Origin: Phycisphaerales bacterium
Lineage (GTDB): Bacteria > Planctomycetota > Phycisphaerae > UBA1845 > UTPLA1
Direction: 5' to 3'
Assembly: GCA_020639075.1 (NCBI GenBank)
Contig: JACKHI010000001.1
Location: 1,240,001-1,304,000 of the forward strand
Length of the DNA stretch: 64,000 nucleotides
In this document: piece by piece, positions 8,156-17,888 of the stretch
Position numbering within the stretch: the stretch's first letter is position 1
Layout of the letters: each line of letters begins with the position of its first letter
Translations under genes and position numbers: made by a program
The notes under the pieces: generated by a model
Told to the model about the DNA's origin: nothing
What the model saw: only the letters and a program-made list of their open reading frames with translations
Databases searched by the model: none

Positions 8156-8634
8156 CCGACTCCTCCCGGCGCGGAGCGAAAGCCGCCTCGCCCCACGCGA
8201 ATTGGGGTTTTTCCAGCCTCACCTGCCCCTTTGCGCCATCATAGGGGGCCTCTCGGCGAATGGCCCGACCGGAAGGCTTGCGGAGCGAACCAAAAACCTA
8301 TAAAACGATAGTTAACTCTGTTTACGGATATCCCTGCGTCTTTGCAGCACGCCGTGAAGGAGTGGGAGCACAGTCACGTGCGCGGGCGAGTCCAAACGCT
8401 CGATACCTCGCATGGCCGCCGAATCCAGTGTCAACGCACGAAGAACGCGGCAGCGCCCGCGTGCAATCATGCGAACACTCTCGGCGATTCCGCCGAAGCA
8501 TGTACGTGCCAGGCTCGGCCGGTTCCAGGAAAGTTCGCACTTCTCTGCCGAAGCTGCCTCTTCTTCCGAGGCAGCCCATCGTTCAGTTCACGTATTTCAA
8601 TTCAATTCACGCTTCATGTTCAAGGAGTATCACC
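8156..8634. promoter_or_regulatory. 479-bp upstream region of the C25 protease gene
   Basis: Separates divergent genes. An AT-rich patch around 8296-8335 (ACCTATAAAACGATAGTTAACT) is the best candidate promoter area. The protease reading frame is open back to 8260, but that part has no signal peptide or homology, and it is better read as leader. Nothing else was recognised. Confidence 0.35.
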
Positions 8635-11600
8635 ATGACTTCGCGTGCATCAAGACGGATTGCGTGCATCGCCGCGCTGGCCGCCGCACTCTTCGCGACG
8701 GCATTGTCGGCAGCGGCCGACAACTGGTATGCCATAACGCCTGACGGCGTGCGGGTAAAGGAGTCTGTCGCCGCCGTTGCACCCGATCTGCGGATCGTCG
8801 CGGATGAGGTGGATCGCCTCGAATTCACGATCCAGGTGGACGGCCTGCGCGTCAATTCGTTCAAGACAATTGACGGCGCCTTCGTCAATGTCGATTGGCC
8901 CGGCGCCGCCGTCTGCGGCGAGATCGGCGCTCCCGCGATTCCCGTCGTGCGAAATGTCTTTGTCGCGCCGACAGGCGCCGTTGTGACGGCGCGCGTCGAG
9001 TCCGCCGCGAGCGCCATCCGCTTCGATGCATCGATTATCGGTGACTCGATCCGGCTGGCGCCTGTCCGAGCGCCGATCCCAAAGATCCCGGGTGCGATCG
9101 AACAGGCGCGGTATCTCTGCGATCCGTCAGCCTATGCGATCGATGCCGCCACACCTGCGGAGACCGTTCGCGTCAGCGAGTTAGGCGTCGTCCGGGGCCG
9201 CCGACTGATGCTCGTCGAGGTTTTCCCGGTGCAGTACAACCCCGCCCAACAGACGCTGGACGTGTGTCCGGATATGCAGGTCGTCGTTGAGTTTCAGACG
9301 GCCCAACCGCAAGCCGTGACGCACAGCGTTCTGCCGGGCCTTCCGAATGTGGTTCTCAATCCGGCGCGCGTTCCCGTGGACAAAGCCCAGACCGGAAACT
9401 ACCTGGTCATCGTCGCGGACGCGTTCGCCGACCAGATGGAGGAATTCAATCTCGCCAAATCGGCTCAGGGATTCAAGGTCAGCACATGGACGGCGGCAGC
9501 CGGCGTCACGACGACGCAGATCGCCACGTTCATTGCAACCCAATGGGCAGATCCGAATAATGCGCCCGACTACATCCTGCTTGTCGGAGACACCAACACG
9601 ATTCCGAACTGGACAGGCGGCGGCGACGGCACGCCCCCGACGGATCTTCCCTACACATGCATGGACGGCGCCGGCGACTGGTTCCCCGATATCGCCATCG
9701 GCCGCTTCCCCGTGCGCTCGGCCGCACAACTCGCGGCCGTCATCGATAAGACGCTCTACCTAGAAAACGGTCCCCTCGCGGATCCATCCTACCTTTCGAG
9801 AGCCGTCTTCATGGCGTCGGAGGACAACTACAGTGTCAGCGAAGGAACCCACGAGTATTGCATTACAAACTACATGGATCCGAACAACTTCGAATATGAG
9901 AAGTTGTACAGCCACACGTACAACGCGACGACGCAGCAATCGCGCGACGCCTTCAACAGCGGGCGCATTTTCGGAATCTACAGCGGACACGGCAGTGAGA
10001 CATCGTGGGCCGACGGCCCCGTCTTCACGCAAAGCGACGTCAACGGTTTGCTGAACACAAACCTCTACCCGTTCGTCTGCAGTTTCGCATGCGTGACGGG
10101 AAACTACACGATCACGGAGTGCTTCTGCGAAACCTGGATCCTGGCGCCGAACAAGGGCGCGGCGGCGATCTGGGGCTCTTCCGTCAACAGCTACTGGACT
10201 GAAGACGATGTCCTGCAGAAGACGCTGTTCAGCGTCTTCTACGACGACTACATCCGCGAACTCGGCCCGGCCTTCAACCAGACGCGCGTGCGCTACGCCG
10301 CCCAGATGGGAAGCGACTCCACGACACGCCGATACTTCGAAATGTACAACCTGTTCGGCGATCCGAGCCTGCTCATCCCCGACGCCGAGGCCGCGCTTCG
10401 CGTGAGCCCATCAGGGTTGTTCCGCACGGAAGGCCCGGAAGGCGGACCGTTCACGCCGGCCAGCATGATGTACACATTGCGCAATGTCAGCGCTGCGCCC
10501 ATCGATTACGAAGTCACGCACGAGCCGGCCGCCAGCTGGGTCACACTTGACGGCGTACTGACCGGAAGTCTCGGCGCGGGCGAAACGCTCGATATCACGG
10601 CGACTATTAACGCGTCGGCCGATGTCCTGCCGATCGGCGCCTACACTGACACGATCAGTTTCGCCAATCTGACGGATCACGTCGGCGACGCTACGCGCGA
10701 CATATCGCTCGAAGTCGGCCGCTACGTCTTCAATGCGATCGACGTCCCGAAGCCCATCACTGACTACAACACGTCGACGAGCACGATGACTGTCGATCAG
10801 CACTTCTGCATCGGCGATTTGAATCTATCGCTCGATCTGACGCACACGTACGTCGGCGATCTCATCGTCCGCCTGCAATCACCGTCGGGAACCACTGTCA
10901 CGTTGCACAACCGGACCGGCGGCGGCAGCAGCAACCTTCAACTGACCTACGACGACGAGGGCACACCCCCCGACGGTCCGGGCGCTCTTGCCGACTTTGA
11001 TCGGCAATCGCCGCTCGGCATCTGGACGTTGACTGTCAGTGACGAGGCCGGAGGCGACAGCGGCACTCTGAACGGATGGACGCTTCGTATCCTGCCGCTC
11101 GGCGAAGTCTGCCCGCCGGCAGCGAACGACATGAGTTTTCACACACAACCGAACATTCCCGTCGACATCACGCTTCAGGGTATGACGGAAGGCGCGGGCC
11201 CGTTGACTTACACGATCGAATCGCTCCCCGCGAACGGAACCATTCGCGACATGGCGACGAACATCGTCGTCGACACCGCACCCTACAGCCTCAGCGGAAA
11301 TGGCAATGCCGTCCGCTATCAGCCGACGATCGGCTACAACGGCGTCGATGTCTTCACGTACTTTGTCAGCGACGACACGGGCCAGTCTGATCCGGCGACT
11401 GTCGCAATCGACGTCGGCGGTCCTGAACCGATTCATGTGTTCGACATGAACGTCGACCCCAGCTGGACCGCGACGGGCGCCTGGGCGTACGGACAGCCGA
11501 CAGGCGGCGGTTCACACAACCTGGATCCGACGAGCGGATACACAGGGACGCACGTGGTCGGGTTCAATCTAAGCGGCGACTACAGCGACAATATGGCATC

Positions 11601-12138
11601 GACGCAGTATCTGACGACCAAGGCGATTGACTGCACCGGCATCACGGATGTCCAGTTGCGATTCCGCCGCTGGCTCGGCATTGAGTCAGCCTCCTACGAT
11701 CACGCGAACATCCAGGTGTCGAACAACGGCACGACCTGGACGACGATCTGGGAGCACACGGGCGCCGCCGTGAGCGAAACGAGCTGGTCGCTGCAGACCT
11801 ATGACATCGCAGCCATCGCCGACAACCAAGAGACGATGTACATCCGTTGGGGAATGGGGCCGACCGACGGTTCCGTGACCTATCCCGGCTGGAACATCGA
11901 TGACGTGGAAATCTGGGGGCGACAGCCCGCACCGCCGATGGTGCTGGGCGACATGAACTGCGACGGCGTGTGCGACATCGCCGACGTCGCCCCGTTCAGC
12001 CTGGCGCTTGTGGATGCCGACGCATACGCCGCGGTCTATCCAGACTGCACGATGTCGCTGGCGGACGCAAACAGCGACACCGTCATTGACGGAAATGACC
12101 TGCAGACGTTTGTCGAGCTGCTGTTGTTCGGCGATTGA
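8635..12138 (+). CDS. secreted gingipain-family (C25) peptidase with P-domain and dockerin-like tail
   Basis: A 1167-residue exported protease. The N-terminal signal peptide (RRIACIAALAAALFATALSAAA) follows ATG 8635, which has AAGGAG 8 bases upstream. A propeptide-like region leads to the C25 catalytic domain (about residues 250-600) with catalytic His in IYSGHGSETSW (near 450) and catalytic Cys in PFVCSFACVTGNY (near 485), then LFGDPSLLIPDA at its end. C-terminal to this are an Ig-like segment, a proprotein-convertase P-domain (about 697-822, VGDLIVRLQSPSGT...GIWTLTVSD), a cadherin/Ig-like repeat (NGVDVFTYFVSDD), a carbohydrate-binding/MAM-like beta-sandwich, and a dockerin-like Ca-binding tail (GDMNCDGVCDIADV; DANSDTVIDGNDL). 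Likely cell-surface or extracellular protein degradation. No Bacteroidetes-type secretion CTD is present. Confidence 0.9.
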   Translation: MTSRASRRIACIAALAAALFATALSAAADNWYAITPDGVRVKESVAAVAPDLRIVADEVDRLEFTIQVDGLRVNSFKTIDGAFVNVDWPGAAVCGEIGAPAIPVVRNVFVAPTGAVVTARVESAASAIRFDASIIGDSIRLAPVRAPIPKIPGAIEQARYLCDPSAYAIDAATPAETVRVSELGVVRGRRLMLVEVFPVQYNPAQQTLDVCPDMQVVVEFQTAQPQAVTHSVLPGLPNVVLNPARVPVDKAQTGNYLVIVADAFADQMEEFNLAKSAQGFKVSTWTAAAGVTTTQIATFIATQWADPNNAPDYILLVGDTNTIPNWTGGGDGTPPTDLPYTCMDGAGDWFPDIAIGRFPVRSAAQLAAVIDKTLYLENGPLADPSYLSRAVFMASEDNYSVSEGTHEYCITNYMDPNNFEYEKLYSHTYNATTQQSRDAFNSGRIFGIYSGHGSETSWADGPVFTQSDVNGLLNTNLYPFVCSFACVTGNYTITECFCETWILAPNKGAAAIWGSSVNSYWTEDDVLQKTLFSVFYDDYIRELGPAFNQTRVRYAAQMGSDSTTRRYFEMYNLFGDPSLLIPDAEAALRVSPSGLFRTEGPEGGPFTPASMMYTLRNVSAAPIDYEVTHEPAASWVTLDGVLTGSLGAGETLDITATINASADVLPIGAYTDTISFANLTDHVGDATRDISLEVGRYVFNAIDVPKPITDYNTSTSTMTVDQHFCIGDLNLSLDLTHTYVGDLIVRLQSPSGTTVTLHNRTGGGSSNLQLTYDDEGTPPDGPGALADFDRQSPLGIWTLTVSDEAGGDSGTLNGWTLRILPLGEVCPPAANDMSFHTQPNIPVDITLQGMTEGAGPLTYTIESLPANGTIRDMATNIVVDTAPYSLSGNGNAVRYQPTIGYNGVDVFTYFVSDDTGQSDPATVAIDVGGPEPIHVFDMNVDPSWTATGAWAYGQPTGGGSHNLDPTSGYTGTHVVGFNLSGDYSDNMASTQYLTTKAIDCTGITDVQLRFRRWLGIESASYDHANIQVSNNGTTWTTIWEHTGAAVSETSWSLQTYDIAAIADNQETMYIRWGMGPTDGSVTYPGWNIDDVEIWGRQPAPPMVLGDMNCDGVCDIADVAPFSLALVDADAYAAVYPDCTMSLADANSDTVIDGNDLQTFVELLLFGD

Positions 12139-12190
12139 CGAACAACGAGCAACGTCGACATTATTGATTCTGAGGAACCCGGAGAAACGA

Positions 12191-12225
12191 GCAGCCCGAC
12201 GCACTCTGCGTCGGGCTGCTTCGTA
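12191..12225. terminator. hairpin between convergent genes
   Basis: Arms GCAGCCCGACGCA and TGCGTCGGGCTGC (13 bp, perfect) with loop CTC at 12191-12219, followed by TTCGT. The U-tract is poor, but the position between the convergent protease and dockerin-protein genes suits a bidirectional terminator. Confidence 0.75.
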
Positions 12226-12276
12226 GATGCAAGTGTGTTGAAGCTCCGGCTCAGTCGAGGATCGATTGCGTCTTGT

Positions 12277-14199
12277 TTATGGACACGGCGCCTTCGACAT
12301 CAACAATGCGATGAAATCACTAACGTCGGCCATGTCGTACGAGCCGTCGCCATTGATGTCGGCGCAGTCGCAATTCGGGTGTGCCGCTCCGCCGCTGGTG
12401 ATGCAGTCGGTGAACATCTGAATATCGAGTCCGTCGCGCGTGCCGTCCGCGTTCAGATCGCCGGGGCATCGGCAGGGATTGGTCGGGTTGCCAAGGCGTT
12501 CACACCAGATTGTGACGGCGTCGATGTCGTCCCGAACCGCGGGATCGCCCGGCGTCATCAGCGGAAACGACCCGCCCGTCATGAACGAACCGTAGAGGAT
12601 AAATGGGAACAACCCGCCGGATTCGTCGCCGGGCGTCATCGGGTCGTCGTCGTCAACGCTGAAGACGATTGCGAGCGACAACGCGCCGGTCTGTGGATCG
12701 GGCAGCCACGCGAATTCGAACGCATCGATGTCCGTTGATTCCGGAAGTCCGAGATGGATGGCCTCATCGATGATCTTGACGGGCGCCGCCGGGGCCGGAA
12801 CAAACGTCAGATAGATGCCGCCGGGATCGAGCGCCGCGGGACTGGGCGCCTCGTGGTCCGGACTCCATGTCCAATACGGGCACAGGGCGATCGGACCATC
12901 GGGTTCATCGGGGTTGTCGTTGCGGACGATGTCAAGCGAGTCGACGTCGTCGTCTTCCTCATCGCCCGGCGCATCGGGATTCGGGAAGAGATCGGGATGC
13001 ACTTCGTCTTCGCTCGCGGCCGGGTATGAGTCGATCACTGTATAGAACCCGCCGCCGAGCGGCGACATCGTCCATCCGACGATCTCATCACGCGCCGCCG
13101 TCGAGCCGTAACTGCTCACGCCGCTGGGCGAAGGACCCACGACAGGAACGTCGCCAAACGTCCAGTTTTCCGCCTTGTCGTCGTCATAGGACAGCAGGAC
13201 AAATTTGAATTCGAAGATGCAATTTGCGGGAGCGAACGGGAACAGTTGCCCCTGTCGCAGCGGCTGATCCAGCGGCGACGTCGGGGGAATGAACTGCCGT
13301 AGGTCAACGTCGATCTGATCGTGCGCGTCGAGATCGAAGAACTCGAAGAAGCAACCGGGGCCGCACTGGGACCCGACAGGCGCCCCCGTGACACCCGCGC
13401 AGTCCGGCGCATCCGGCAACGGATCGCCTGGGAATAGAATCGCGTCATCCTTGAAATTCGCATCGCGCCCGCACGGCACAAGCGGCGGCGTAACGGGGCC
13501 TTCATTGGAAAGGTACACATCGCCCGGATCAAACCCCTCATCGCCGTCCATCATCGGATCGCTCAACTCCTTGTCGGATCCGATGTCGAGCGAAAACTCC
13601 CAGACGTACGGCTTCGGCTGCGGCGGCCCTTCGTCCGGACGGGTAAAGACGCGCACCTGATCGATGACATTGGATGTAACCAGCGTGAACCGAATGTCTC
13701 GATTCGTCGCCAGTACGGTGATCGACTCGCCATTGAACTCGACGCCGCGCTGGGCATTGCCGGTCGGGTAGGCGCCTGCCGTGCCGAGCCCGTCGGCGGT
13801 ATTGAGCGACGGACTGAGAACCTGGACACCGATGATGTTGCCGTCGAATGAAACGGCTCCCGTTAATGTCGTCGTGCCCGCTCCGAGTTGGTCGAAGTGA
13901 ATCAGATGTACGTCGACGAGCGTTCCTGTCGCCAAGACGCCCGGCGTCAGCGACGCGGCGTTGTTGTACGTGCCGACGGCGGTGATATCGACTGGGATCG
14001 AGCCCGCCAGTGTGACGCCCTGCAGCTCGTCGAAGACAAAGACCTGCGTGTTGCTCTGAAGTGCGCCCGGGAGCGTGCTTGCGGGCGGTGCGATTTGCGT
14101 TGCCGCGGGGAAAGTCGCCGTAATGGCGGCATGCACCGCGGTCGTGACGCAAGTGACGAAGGCGCCTGCGATCGCCACTTTGCGAAGCGGATTGGTCAT
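12277..14199 (-). CDS. secreted dockerin-like-domain protein, function unknown
   Basis: A 640-residue exported protein. A signal peptide (KVAIAGAFVTCVTTAVHA) is followed by a beta-rich domain (about residues 25-200, reminiscent of discoidin/PEP-CTERM-type secreted domains), then an acidic, Pro/Asp-rich body with many DDD runs (DEEDDDVDS, VDDDDPMTPGDE). The tail holds a pair of Ca-binding repeats, CPGDLNADGTRDGLDI and CADINGDGSYDMADV, typical of dockerin type I. No catalytic motif was recognised. The start has a good AGGAGA site directly upstream. It is transcribed toward the C25 protease and shares the terminator between them. Confidence 0.85.
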   Translation of the reverse strand: MTNPLRKVAIAGAFVTCVTTAVHAAITATFPAATQIAPPASTLPGALQSNTQVFVFDELQGVTLAGSIPVDITAVGTYNNAASLTPGVLATGTLVDVHLIHFDQLGAGTTTLTGAVSFDGNIIGVQVLSPSLNTADGLGTAGAYPTGNAQRGVEFNGESITVLATNRDIRFTLVTSNVIDQVRVFTRPDEGPPQPKPYVWEFSLDIGSDKELSDPMMDGDEGFDPGDVYLSNEGPVTPPLVPCGRDANFKDDAILFPGDPLPDAPDCAGVTGAPVGSQCGPGCFFEFFDLDAHDQIDVDLRQFIPPTSPLDQPLRQGQLFPFAPANCIFEFKFVLLSYDDDKAENWTFGDVPVVGPSPSGVSSYGSTAARDEIVGWTMSPLGGGFYTVIDSYPAASEDEVHPDLFPNPDAPGDEEDDDVDSLDIVRNDNPDEPDGPIALCPYWTWSPDHEAPSPAALDPGGIYLTFVPAPAAPVKIIDEAIHLGLPESTDIDAFEFAWLPDPQTGALSLAIVFSVDDDDPMTPGDESGGLFPFILYGSFMTGGSFPLMTPGDPAVRDDIDAVTIWCERLGNPTNPCRCPGDLNADGTRDGLDIQMFTDCITSGGAAHPNCDCADINGDGSYDMADVSDFIALLMSKAPCP

Positions 14200-14474
14200 C
14201 TCCTGATCTCCTGTTGGTGCGAGGTCTGCAGCAATACGTCCGGTATTGCCCGATACAGGAGACGACGTTCGTCACGCGCCGACCGGCCACTTGGAATTGC
14301 CAAAATCAATGTGCGGCATTATCTCGTCCATGTGCCGTTGCGATTTGCTTAAGCCGATGTTCCCGAGATTTTCGCGCAACCGCGAAGGTACCAGCGGTAA
14401 TTGGAAACTTGATTGGAGGACTCGACGTTGCTGGTTGCCGATGCCGCCGGTCGGATTCACGTCGAAGGACTACG

Positions 14475-17400
14475 TCAGTTCCTAGATTCGACGAAGTCGA
14501 CGCGTCCGGCGTTGATTGCTTTCAGGCACGCCGAGATCAGTGTCGCGCGGTTGACGGGCTTCGACACAAACCCATCGCATCCGGCCTCGGCACATCGTTC
14601 CGCTGTGCCCGCCATGGCGTCCGCCGTCAAGACGATAATCGGAATGCGGCAGCCCTTGTCGCGCAATCGTCTCGCAGCGGAGAAGCCGTCAATGTCCGGC
14701 ATCTGAACGTCTGACAGGATCAGATCGAACGGCGGCGGCGACAACAGCGGACCTTCGACGGCGCCGTCGCTCGTCAGTGAGCAAATTCCGACGCGACCGT
14801 CCTCCGCGATTTTCACGACGGCGCCGGCCGACGTCAGGATGTGGGATATCAGCTTCTGATTGTCGACGCCATCCTCCATGAGGAGGATTCTCTTTCCCAC
14901 GAGCGACGCGGAAGTCGATTGCCGCCGCGGCGCATCCGTCGGATCGACAGGTTCGGCCTGCTGCACCGGATCGCCTGCGTCCGGCGTTTCAGGTTGTCGT
15001 ATGGGTAGAGAGAGCGTAAACGTGCTTCCGACGCCTGCCTTCGAACTGACAGCGACATCGCCCCCCATCAACTCTGCCAGCCGTTTGGAGATCCGCAAGC
15101 CAAGTCCGCTTCCGCCGTATCGGCGTGACGTGGACGCATCCGCCTGAGCAAAAGGCCTGAACAGGCGTGAAATCTGTTCGTCCGTCATTCCGATGCCCGT
15201 GTCGCTCACGGCAATCCGCAATATGCGTTTGTCTTCATCGGCGCTTTCCACGCGCGCCGAAATCCTCACACTGCCGGCCTTGGTGAACTTGACCGCATTG
15301 CTTACGAGATTGGAGATTACCTGGCGTATCCGTCCGGGATCGCCTAGAAGTTCCGGCGGAATTGGCGATTCATAGTCAATCCTCAGGGCGATCCCCTTCG
15401 CCTTCGCGTTGACCTCGTGCAAATCACCGACGTCATTGATCACGTCGGTAGGACTGAACCGAATGCTCTCAATCGACATCTTGCCGGCCTCGACCTTCGA
15501 CAGGTCGAGGATATCGTTGATGATTCTCAGAAGATGATCACCGCTGCGTTCGATGACGTCGAGCGAATACCGCCGTTTCTCCGGATCCGACCAGACAGTC
15601 TCATCGTCGCCGAGCATCTCGGCATAGCCGAGAATGGCGGACATCGGCGTCCGAATCTCGTGGCTCATGTTGGCGAGGAACTCCGTTTTCATGCGGTTCG
15701 CCGAATCCGCCGCTTCGAACGCGGCGTTCAATTCCGCATGTATCAGCTCCATCTCCGTTACATCGGTACCGAGACAGACGAAGCCGCCATCTGGCGTGGC
15801 GCGACTCGCAAGCCGGATATAGCGGTCTCCGAGAAACACCGTCCAAGGCGCGCGACCACTTCTGAAGCTCGCAAGGTCCGCCTCGACGCATTGCTCCAAC
15901 GTGCGACCGTCCGTCAGTTGTGGATGCAGTTCATAGAACGACTCAATGATCCTGTCGACTGGCGTCCCTCGAATCAGCACGCCGGGGCTCACATAGCCTG
16001 CCTCCCGATATCTGGAGTTGCACATGACGAATCGATTGTCTTTGTCGAACATGATCATGGTCGCGTCGATCGTCTCGATCGCCGTGTACAGATGACCACG
16101 CACGCGATCCAGCTCAATTTCGGCCGTTTTTCTCGCGTCGATGTCCGTATGAATAACGATGAACCCGTCGACGTCGCCATCGTCGTTGCGCATCGGCTGA
16201 AGGTCGAGATCGACCCAGTAGGCTCGCCCCTGCTTGTGACGAAGCATGACCTCGACGCGCGTCCCCTCGTACGCCGCCATTGCTTCGCTCAGGCAACCGA
16301 TCGTGTACGCGTCCGTTTCCTCAAAAAATGCGACGTCATTCAGCGTCTTCGCCGCATATTCCGTGGGTTCGTATCCCGACATACGCGTGAACGCGTCGTT
16401 GGCCCACACGATCCGATCGTTGACGTCCAGGATGATCACGGCGTTCGTTGTTCGGCGCGACACAGTCGCCAACAATGAAATCTGCTGCCGTTGCGCGTCG
16501 ACCGTGTCGAGCATTTCATTCAATGAGCTGCCGATGAGGCCGAGTTCGTCCCGCGGCCCCGGGCTGACCCGCGACGCCGCGTTTCCGCCGCTCCATTGCC
16601 GAATGGCGTCGGAGATTTCGAATACGCGACACAGCAGTCTGCGCCGGACGAGGTGTGCTCCCAGGACGAACGTAATGAGCGTAATCACCGCGGTCACGAT
16701 GCCGAGCTGCCGCATCTGCGTGGCGGTCCGATACCGGATTTCGTCGGCCTTGATATGCAGCATGGCAACCATGCCCTGGGGCTCGGATTCCCCGGACGAT
16801 GCAACGCCCGACAAGATTGTGCGCGGTCGAGTCACGAAGGCAGTCATGTCAATCACGCGTTCATCCATGTGGTGCGTGTCGATGCTCTCCTTGCCGGATC
16901 CAATGGCCGTCCAAATCTCCTCGGCATAGCCATCCCACGGCAGTCCGTTCAGTGGCAGCCCGATCCAATCGTGATTGCTGCAGACGACAACCTGTTGCGT
17001 TCGCGCGTCCACCACAATGGCGTCGACGATGCGCCCGGCACGGAGCATTTCCTCCAGTCCTCGTTGCGCTTCGGCGTCGTTCGATGACGCCGAAATCACG
17101 CCGCGCAGACTGGACATCGCAAGACGCGCTTCATTGATCAACTGATCATCGACGGTGTAACTGACCGACGACAGGAACACCCACGAGACGCCGCCCACCA
17201 TGACCACAAGCAGTGTGACCAGCGGCCCGGCGATCTTCAGGGTCAGTGGATCCCGATCGCGTCCGCTCAATACGCGGTAAATCACTCCGTCCGGATTCCG
17301 AAACGCGAGCGCTGCGGACAACAGCACGATCGCGACGGCCGTCGGGAACGGCATGACCGTCGTCGGCGCGGATAGTGCAGGAAATGCGGCAACCACGACC

Positions 17401-17888
17401 TGTCCGACGATCGCCACGGACGCCATCAGGCCTGCGACGGCGATTGCAAGCTGTCCCACGTCGATGCGGCCGACTCGAAAGCGACGTGTACCGAGGCACA
17501 ACAGAAGGACCGCCACGACCGACGACATCCCGTTGATCGTCTGCAGCCGACTCGAAGCGTCGCCGTTCGCTCCCGCGAGAACGCCCGGCGCAATCAGTCC
17601 AGTACATTCAGCAAGTTCCGCGAGCCCGATGACGACTGCGGAGAGCGTCAGTATGCGGGCGGCGAGATGCGTCTGACGCACGATGGAGGATACTGCGAGC
17701 AGTACAATGCACAGGCAGGGGATGATCCCGCGATACTCCTGAATTACGCCGAGACCGTTCGAGTCCGGCCACGCGAACGCTGCTCCGATCAGCCCTGCGA
17801 CGAGCGCCGCGATCGCCATGCGTCGGGCCTGCGGGGAGGATTCAGCCTTTTCGTATTTCGATGGAGGATGGACTTTTCCCGACAACAT
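14475..17888 (-). CDS. hybrid sensor histidine kinase/response regulator
   Basis: A 1137-residue inner-membrane signalling protein. About six to eight membrane segments in the first 240 residues (MASE-like) are followed by an extracytoplasmic sensing segment (about 245-395), another membrane helix, a HAMP-like linker (about 420-470, SPGPRDELGLIGSSLNEM), and two PAS domains (about 478-590 and 600-715). Then come a HisKA domain with phospho-acceptor His in NMSHEIRTPMSAILGY (near 742), a HATPase domain with N-box LVSNAVKF and G-boxes DTGIGM and GGSGLGL, and a C-terminal receiver with phospho-acceptor Asp in LILSDVQMPDIDG (near 1057) and the KP lysine (VSKPVN). The phosphorelay partner is not obvious; no HPt or DNA-binding regulator is adjacent. 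An alternative start at Met24 exists. Confidence 0.93.
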   Translation of the reverse strand: MLSGKVHPPSKYEKAESSPQARRMAIAALVAGLIGAAFAWPDSNGLGVIQEYRGIIPCLCIVLLAVSSIVRQTHLAARILTLSAVVIGLAELAECTGLIAPGVLAGANGDASSRLQTINGMSSVVAVLLLCLGTRRFRVGRIDVGQLAIAVAGLMASVAIVGQVVVAAFPALSAPTTVMPFPTAVAIVLLSAALAFRNPDGVIYRVLSGRDRDPLTLKIAGPLVTLLVVMVGGVSWVFLSSVSYTVDDQLINEARLAMSSLRGVISASSNDAEAQRGLEEMLRAGRIVDAIVVDARTQQVVVCSNHDWIGLPLNGLPWDGYAEEIWTAIGSGKESIDTHHMDERVIDMTAFVTRPRTILSGVASSGESEPQGMVAMLHIKADEIRYRTATQMRQLGIVTAVITLITFVLGAHLVRRRLLCRVFEISDAIRQWSGGNAASRVSPGPRDELGLIGSSLNEMLDTVDAQRQQISLLATVSRRTTNAVIILDVNDRIVWANDAFTRMSGYEPTEYAAKTLNDVAFFEETDAYTIGCLSEAMAAYEGTRVEVMLRHKQGRAYWVDLDLQPMRNDDGDVDGFIVIHTDIDARKTAEIELDRVRGHLYTAIETIDATMIMFDKDNRFVMCNSRYREAGYVSPGVLIRGTPVDRIIESFYELHPQLTDGRTLEQCVEADLASFRSGRAPWTVFLGDRYIRLASRATPDGGFVCLGTDVTEMELIHAELNAAFEAADSANRMKTEFLANMSHEIRTPMSAILGYAEMLGDDETVWSDPEKRRYSLDVIERSGDHLLRIINDILDLSKVEAGKMSIESIRFSPTDVINDVGDLHEVNAKAKGIALRIDYESPIPPELLGDPGRIRQVISNLVSNAVKFTKAGSVRISARVESADEDKRILRIAVSDTGIGMTDEQISRLFRPFAQADASTSRRYGGSGLGLRISKRLAELMGGDVAVSSKAGVGSTFTLSLPIRQPETPDAGDPVQQAEPVDPTDAPRRQSTSASLVGKRILLMEDGVDNQKLISHILTSAGAVVKIAEDGRVGICSLTSDGAVEGPLLSPPPFDLILSDVQMPDIDGFSAARRLRDKGCRIPIIVLTADAMAGTAERCAEAGCDGFVSKPVNRATLISACLKAINAGRVDFVESRN

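Noticed and set aside
8260..8634. Longer N-terminus for the C25 protease
   Set aside because: ATG 8635 has AAGGAG and begins a textbook signal peptide; the upstream part has neither.
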